Source: a bacterium (GTDB taxonomy: Bacteria > Planctomycetota > SZUA-567). From it: a stretch of DNA of 37,106 nt. Below, in pieces: positions 33,319-37,106 of the stretch. The notes beneath the pieces are model-generated. The model was not told where the DNA came from, searched no databases, and worked only from the letters and a program-made list of their open reading frames with translations. How positions within the stretch are numbered: the stretch's first letter is position 1; each line of letters opens with the position of its first letter. The stretch is from positions 1 through 37,106 of the forward strand of contig QKHZ01000126.1 in the NCBI GenBank assembly GCA_003249795.1. Direction: 5' to 3'. A program made the translations under genes and the position numbers.

Positions 33319-33929
33319 TGCTCACCAACCTTTCCAATTTCTACATCCTGCCCGCCATCCTGAGACGAGCGCCGGTAGTCACGCACGCCCTGTTTATCGG
33401 CAAACGCATCGCTGACGGTTTCCGACCAGCCGCCGCGCGCGGTCTGCAGAATTTCAGGCCGCAAATCAAATCGGGGAATCAGCGGCTTGATATCCAGAAG
33501 CGGTGTCCGGTCAAGGATGTCAACCTCAGAGATATGAACCACATTTTCCTCAACCCGTTCAAGACGGACGATGCTGAGACCAATCGGATTCGGCCGACGC
33601 GGGTAGCGCGTCGAAAACAGACCTCTGGCCTTTGTGTCGGTAAACGGCACGATCTGCATCTTCAATTCATCATGAACGGCCTGATGAAAATAATACAGCA
33701 GGATCAGATGGGAAAACCCGTCCAGATCCTTCAGACCATCAACAAACTCCGGCTTGATCTCAAGACGCCCTTTACACGCAGCAGCGTATTGCGGCTGAAT
33801 CGGCGTCTGCACAGGAACAGTATGCTCGCTGCGCACAACACCGATCGGTCGCAACAGGATCCCGGAATCAAACGATGCAGATGCCTCTGCGCCTGCAGAG
33901 GCATCCGGCTCAGGTGACGACAAACTCAT
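33315..33929 (-). CDS. TrmO/TsaA-family tRNA methyltransferase-like protein
   Basis: The family N6-methylates threonylcarbamoyl-adenosine at position 37 of tRNA with SAM. After about 25 Ala/Ser-rich residues the TsaA domain shows RPIGVVRSEH, LKDLDGFSHLILLYYFH and the signature FSTRYPRRPNPIGLSIVRL. The 204-residue length is typical of the short form. It overlaps both neighbours by four bases (DIMC stop and ATPase start), so it is fully part of the cluster. A tRNA enzyme inside a metal-cluster operon is curious; an alternative is a divergent SAM-dependent enzyme acting on something else. Confidence 0.88.
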   Translation of the reverse strand: MSLSSPEPDASAGAEASASFDSGILLRPIGVVRSEHTVPVQTPIQPQYAAACKGRLEIKPEFVDGLKDLDGFSHLILLYYFHQAVHDELKMQIVPFTDTKARGLFSTRYPRRPNPIGLSIVRLERVEENVVHISEVDILDRTPLLDIKPLIPRFDLRPEILQTARGGWSETVSDAFADKQGVRDYRRSSQDGGQDVEIGKVGEQ

Positions 33930-34288
33930 ACCCAGTGGCCTTCGACATCCGCAGATTCGGCAAACGTCAATTCACCGGCCTGAAACTTCTCGACCAGCTC
34001 CTTCACGCTACCCTCGGCATTGAGGACGATTCCGACCTCGGAAGCCTGCAGCACACGAAACGCCTTCGGACCGCAGTGGCCGGTGATTACTACCTCGGCC
34101 CCGAGCCCGACAACCGTCTGCGCGGCCTGAATCCCCGCGCCTTGCGCCGCATTCAGGTTCTGCGTATTCGGGTGAACCGTATACTCGCCGGTTTCGGTAT
34201 CAAACAGCTGGAACACCGCCGCACGCCCGAAGCGTCTGTCCACCGCCGAATCCGGCGTCTCTCCGTCAGAAGTCACTGCGATTTTCAT
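33926..34288 (-). CDS. DIMC/NifX-type dinitrogenase cofactor-family protein, first copy
   Basis: The protein of about 120 residues begins MKIAVTSDGETPDSAVDRRFGRAAVFQLFD (read in parts) and contains GAGIQAAQTVVGLGAEVVITGHCGPKAFRVL, which is very typical of the DIMC family that includes the Desulfovibrio orange protein ORP. Several starts are possible (GTG 34294, ATG 34291, ATG 34288); AAGGGG fits ATG 34288 best. It follows DUF5320 by about 75 bases and overlaps TrmO by four. It likely binds a metal-sulfur cluster; the HCGPK loop offers Cys and His ligands. Confidence 0.92.
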   Translation of the reverse strand: MKIAVTSDGETPDSAVDRRFGRAAVFQLFDTETGEYTVHPNTQNLNAAQGAGIQAAQTVVGLGAEVVITGHCGPKAFRVLQASEVGIVLNAEGSVKELVEKFQAGELTFAESADVEGHWV

Positions 34289-34363
34289 CATCACCCCTTT
34301 TCACTATTTCAAACTGATTAACATATAGTTCATCATATCCCAGATATTCATCTGATACCTCAC

Positions 34364-34870
34364 TTACTCCGTCTGCTCATTTCCAACGTCTTCAAGATCC
34401 GCTTCGATCGACTGGAGTGCCGCAAGCAGACGCTCTTTACGGTTCAGCAAAAACTCCTTGCGAGAGACCGAAGCCTCCGGTGTAAAACCGGTATTTTCAT
34501 CATCGCGTTCCGAACGCTCATCATGCTCATCGCGACGTCCACGACGGTCTTTGTGCCGAGGGGCACGCTCAGCAAAATCATCAAACTCCTGCCCGTAACC
34601 ACGCCCTCTATCCTTTGACATTCGGCCACCGCGTTCGCCAACTCCACGCTCATAACCTCCACCGTGTCCAGCGTGTCTGCCTTTCCCCCGGCCATCCCCG
34701 CGCCCTTCACCGCGACCGGCGCCACGGCCCATTCCGCAACCGCGACCATACCCGCCTTCAAAAACACCAGGATTATCGAATCCCGCAACATCATATCCTG
34801 CACAAAAACCGGCACACCGGCCTGTCATCGGGCCTTGTCCTCGCGGCCCTGTTCCATTTCCTCTTGGCAT
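34364..34870 (-). CDS. DUF5320 family protein
   Basis: The 168-residue protein opens with MPRGNGTGPRGQGPMTGRCAGFCAGY, here read in parts, the standard start of DUF5320. A Gly/Arg-rich middle with a few His residues (34-85) and a charged region follow. The last 35 residues (RKEFLLNRKERLLAALQSIEADL) form a probable coiled coil. AAGGA lies before the ATG. From memory, the family is found beside DIMC and DUF134 genes in anaerobes; its function is unknown. The middle is longer and more repetitive than usual. Confidence 0.85.
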   Translation of the reverse strand: MPRGNGTGPRGQGPMTGRCAGFCAGYDVAGFDNPGVFEGGYGRGCGMGRGAGRGEGRGDGRGKGRHAGHGGGYERGVGERGGRMSKDRGRGYGQEFDDFAERAPRHKDRRGRRDEHDERSERDDENTGFTPEASVSRKEFLLNRKERLLAALQSIEADLEDVGNEQTE

Positions 34871-34986
34871 TGCTTTATCCTTTCAAATTTTCTGAATGCA
34901 CGCCGCCTTTCTTCTATTATGAGGCCACGCATCCATTCAATAAGTACTCACCATTTTCTCTATCTAAAAACCCGTTTTTTCATTTC

Positions 34987-34998
34987 GTCTGGCCAGAC
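34987..34998. promoter_or_regulatory. Perfect 12-base palindrome between DUF134 and DUF5320 genes
   Basis: GTCTGGCCAGAC lies 11-22 bases past the DUF134 stop, in the 138-base gap before DUF5320. As RNA it could form only a four-pair stem without a T-run, so a protein-binding site or a weak processing hairpin is likelier than a terminator. Confidence 0.35.
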
Positions 34999-35008
34999 AT
35001 TAAACAGG

Positions 35009-35674
35009 TCACTCTTTTTCATGTTGATTATGATGTTGGTCATGATCCTGATCATGCCGCGCATCATCATCATGATGCCGATGACCGTGACGCCCATGAC
35101 CTTTTTCAACATCGTCAGTCCCTTCAGCGCCCTCAGCAGCATCACACCTCCGACCACGCCCGTGCCCGCACCCACCGCCATGACCGCCACCACCTTTTCC
35201 ATGACCATGGTCATGATGCGACCCACCCCGTCCGCCGTGGTGATGACCGTGCCCGCGCGAATCATCAAAGTCGCAACGCCGGATACGATCACTTCCGCAA
35301 TCGGGGCACCCGTTGGGTCGCCCGCCGTCAAACGGAAGCTGCCATGCACACCCGCATTCTTTACAGATAAAATCGCGGAAACCTTCAGTCACAACAACGC
35401 CGCCTTCGATCCGCAGCATTTTGCCGTTGACGATGGCATCAGCGATCTTGCGGCGGGCAACCTGCAGAATCCGGCCGACCGTCTGCCGCGACACCCCCAT
35501 CTGCTCAGCGACCTTTTCCTGATACAACCCTTCAAGATCAGCCAACCGAACCGCTTCATATTCATCCACCGTCAAAACCGATTCCTCAAGCTCACGCATG
35601 GGAAGGCCAGCTGGCTTGAAGCAGGCGCAGTCCGGTGCAGATCCTATTTTGCGGCGAAATTGTGGTCTTGGCAT
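35009..35674 (-). CDS. DUF134 DNA-binding protein with zinc ribbon and His-rich tail
   Basis: Residues 1-90 match DUF134: MPRPQFRRKIG, LTVDEYEAVRLADLEGLYQEKVAEQMGVSRQTVGRIL, a sigma-like helix-turn-helix (read in parts). Cys104, 107, 109, 123 and 126 form a zinc- or iron-ribbon. From about 141 to the end the tail is Gly-, His- and Asp-rich, with roughly 20 histidines in 80 residues plus extra Cys residues, suited to binding nickel, zinc, cobalt or copper. AAAGGA lies eight bases before the ATG. As the first gene of the cluster it is probably its metal-sensing regulator. The tail may instead store or deliver metal. Confidence 0.92.
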   Translation of the reverse strand: MPRPQFRRKIGSAPDCACFKPAGLPMRELEESVLTVDEYEAVRLADLEGLYQEKVAEQMGVSRQTVGRILQVARRKIADAIVNGKMLRIEGGVVVTEGFRDFICKECGCAWQLPFDGGRPNGCPDCGSDRIRRCDFDDSRGHGHHHGGRGGSHHDHGHGKGGGGHGGGCGHGRGRRCDAAEGAEGTDDVEKGHGRHGHRHHDDDARHDQDHDQHHNQHEKE

Positions 35675-35702
35675 GAAACTGATCCTTTCTCTTACATTGT
35701 TA

Positions 35703-35731
35703 TTATTAGCATATGCTCATAACTAATGCAA
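35703..35731 (-). promoter_or_regulatory. Candidate promoter and operator of the DUF134 cluster
   Basis: On the minus strand TTGCAT (35731-35726) and TAATAA (35708-35703) are 17 bases apart. The perfect palindrome AGCATATGCT (35708-35717) lies in the spacer and touches the -10, with one further matching pair outside it. This is a good place for a repressor such as DUF134 to act. Confidence 0.5.
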
Positions 35732-35794
35732 ACGAAATTTCCTTTTTTTGTTAAACGCCCCCTCCCATCACAAGCAACCAATTGTCAGAAATGA

Positions 35795-35803
35795 TGTTAT
35801 AAT
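35795..35803 (+). promoter_or_regulatory. Candidate extended -10 promoter for fucosidase
   Basis: TGTTATAAT contains a perfect TATAAT (35798-35803) with the TG extension. No good -35 lies 17 bases upstream. It would give a leader of about 200 bases before the ATG at 36014. Confidence 0.4.
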
Positions 35804-36013
35804 ATTCAATCATGAAACATTTCTCAGAGCAGACACTTCAGCGATGCGCCTGAATATAAAACCGAACCAACTCGAAACACCCTCTAGACAGGAAACCGCT
35901 CTAATTGCCTACATTAATTTTTATTGATTACGTTTGAAAACAAGTTCCTGTGCGGTAAAGATAAGAAATACGCTCAGACACCATTCAAAGCCGACAACCA
36001 ATTTGGAGAAAGA

Positions 36014-37106
36014 ATGACAACACCTGCCCCGCATATCCGTGACTGGTTTTCCCGCCCGCGTTTCGGTCTGTTTCTACACTGGGGCCTTTACGCCATCAAC
36101 GGCTGGCATGAACAGGAACAGTGGCGCGGCCGCGTTGAGCGCAGCGAATACGCAAAACTGGCCAAGAAGTGGAACCCGACAAAATTCTGCCCCGACCAGT
36201 GGCTGGACCTTGCGCAGGACGCGGGGATGGAATACGTTGTCCTGACCACCAAACACCACGACGGCTTCTGCCTCTTCGACTCGAAACAGACCGACTTCAC
36301 CACCATGAACACCCCCTACGGGAAAGACGTCCTCGCCCAGCTTACCGAGGCCTGCCACAAACGCGACATCCCGCTGGGACTGTATTACTCAGTCGTCGAC
36401 TGGAAACAGCCGAACTACCCGAACCAGAGCCGTCACCACGAAATTCCGGCGCAGCCTGAAGACTCTCCTGATCTGGAAAAATATATCGACTTCATGAAAA
36501 ACCAGATCCGCGAACTCTGCGGCAATTACGGGCCGATCAAACTATTCTGGTGGGACATGAATGTTGACCGGCATCAGGATCCGTCAGTCAATGACCTGAT
36601 CCGCCAACTGCAACCCGGCTGCATCATCAACAACCGCGGCATGGACGACGGCGACTTCGGTACCCCCGAGCGCGAGTGGGCGGAAGAAAACGCCATCGCC
36701 GGACGCCCAGTCGAGGCGTGCCAGTCGGTCGGAACCCAGAGCTGGGGATACCGTACAGACGAGAGCTACTACTCCGATCGACACATCATCCGCAGTATGG
36801 ACAAGTTCATGGCAAGCGGTGCGCACTATCTGCTCAACGTCGGCCCGCGCCCAGACGGAACGATTCCTGAAAAAAGCGCGGCGATGCTTCGACGGATCGG
36901 ATGCTGGTACAAGTCGATCCGCCCCGCTTTCTGCGGAACCCGTCAGAAAAATGCGTTTACCGCCATAAACGGGGCAATCGCCCGACAGGATGGCAATCTG
37001 CTTTATCTGCACCTGCCTGACGATGTCATGGGAGAAGACCTCGTGCTGAACCCGCTCAAGGCGCTGCCAAGACGTGCAATCCTGCTCAACACCGGTGATG
37101 AACTCC
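36014..37106 (+). CDS. GH29 alpha-L-fucosidase, 3' end outside window
   Basis: The frame is open from ATG 36014 to the window edge (364 residues). It shows the GH29 pattern: WFSRPRFGLFLHWGLYAINGWHEQEQW, GMEYVVLTTKHHDGFCLFDSK, LGLYYSVVDW, and the probable nucleophile Asp181 in LFWWDMN, then NNRGMDDGDFGTPEREW, QSWGYR and LLNVGPRPDGTIP (all read in parts). No signal peptide is seen, so it may act in the cytoplasm on imported fucosides. GGAG lies five bases before the start. It removes terminal fucose from glycans. It is the only clear glycan-degrading gene in the window; more of its locus may lie to the right. Confidence 0.93.
   Translation, partial: MTTPAPHIRDWFSRPRFGLFLHWGLYAINGWHEQEQWRGRVERSEYAKLAKKWNPTKFCPDQWLDLAQDAGMEYVVLTTKHHDGFCLFDSKQTDFTTMNTPYGKDVLAQLTEACHKRDIPLGLYYSVVDWKQPNYPNQSRHHEIPAQPEDSPDLEKYIDFMKNQIRELCGNYGPIKLFWWDMNVDRHQDPSVNDLIRQLQPGCIINNRGMDDGDFGTPEREWAEENAIAGRPVEACQSVGTQSWGYRTDESYYSDRHIIRSMDKFMASGAHYLLNVGPRPDGTIPEKSAAMLRRIGCWYKSIRPAFCGTRQKNAFTAINGAIARQDGNLLYLHLPDDVMGEDLVLNPLKALPRRAILLNTGDEL

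Larger units (their letters stand above)
35675..36013. other. Divergent intergenic region, DUF134 cluster and fucosidase
   Basis: This 339-base AT-rich stretch holds a minus-strand promoter candidate with a palindrome (35703-35731) and a plus-strand extended -10 (35795-35803). A 13-codon frame starts at 35812 but has no ribosome site. No other gene is supported. Confidence 0.45.

Noticed and set aside
32422-33363. A 313-codon plus-strand frame opposite the first MinD-like ATPase
   Set aside because: It is antisense to a protein with intact Walker and ferredoxin motifs.
30202-34288. Nitrogen fixation genes
   Set aside because: The DIMC family includes NifX and NafY, but no nifHDKENB gene is present, and the neighbours point to an ORP-like system.
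34664-35722. A 352-codon plus-strand frame across DUF5320 and DUF134
   Set aside because: It is antisense to two well-supported genes, and its composition is a mirror of their Gly/His/Arg codons.
35812-35853. A 13-codon frame after the candidate fucosidase promoter, a possible leader peptide
   Set aside because: There is no ribosome site, no run of a regulatory amino acid and no attenuator hairpin.

Overview
The window looks like chromosomal DNA from an anaerobic, Gram-negative-type bacterium. Anaerobic life is suggested by the [FeFe]-hydrogenase maturases HydE and HydF and by a cluster of MinD-like ferredoxin ATPases with dinitrogenase-cofactor (DIMC) proteins. An outer membrane is suggested by a LolC/LolD-type transporter. 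The mix of a large Hanks kinase, an FHA-GAF protein, a GH29 fucosidase and an AraC regulator paired with a UroD-like protein would fit the PVC group (Lentisphaerota or Kiritimatiellota). That placement is inference from gene content and is not proven by the window. No rRNA, tRNA, CRISPR array, insertion sequence or prophage is visible.

Layout. (1) 1-2993, plus strand: a DUF58 protein (5' end outside the window) and an overlapping TgpA-like transglutaminase. A DUF1848 protein follows at 3015-3791. (2) 3832-17244, all minus strand, listed in transcription order: dprA, a small AT-rich membrane orphan, queE, manA, a pseudouridine synthase with a very long Arg/Gly tail, bioB, trpE, a Ser/Thr kinase, an aspartase, hydF, hydE. 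(3) 17624-18937: an unrecognised plus-strand gene and a convergent LysM membrane protein share a terminator. (4) 19337-23299: an FAD-linked oxidase, then a UroD-like protein divergent from an AraC regulator with an inverted repeat between them. (5) 23449-29790, plus strand: lolC-type permease, lolD-type ATPase and a secreted alpha/beta hydrolase overlap as one unit; then ilvE; then an FHA-GAF-degenerate HD-GYP protein overlapping a bifunctional-nuclease-family gene. (6) 29809-35674, minus strand: the most interesting block. In transcription order it holds a DUF134 regulator with a His-rich tail, DUF5320, a DIMC protein, TrmO, two MinD-like ATPases each carrying two ferredoxin motifs, an Mrp/Nbp35 ATPase and a second DIMC protein, ending at a strong terminator. 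It resembles the anaerobe-specific orange-protein (ORP) gene set of Desulfovibrio. A small two-helix membrane gene lies beyond the terminator. (7) 36014 to the end: a GH29 alpha-L-fucosidase cut by the window edge.

How the parts work together. hydF and hydE overlap by one base and lie downstream of an aspartase, a partnership seen in other hydrogenase-maturation loci; hydG and the hydrogenase itself are not here. The ORP-like block is tightly coupled, with four consecutive overlaps from DIMC to Mrp, which suggests a complex that builds or carries a metal-sulfur cluster under control of the metal-binding DUF134 protein. A previously unexplained signal is a 78-base, gap-free repeat (66 of 78 positions identical by hand alignment) placed directly before the ribosome binding sites of two unrelated genes, manA and the LysM gene. 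It keeps a small hairpin in both copies.
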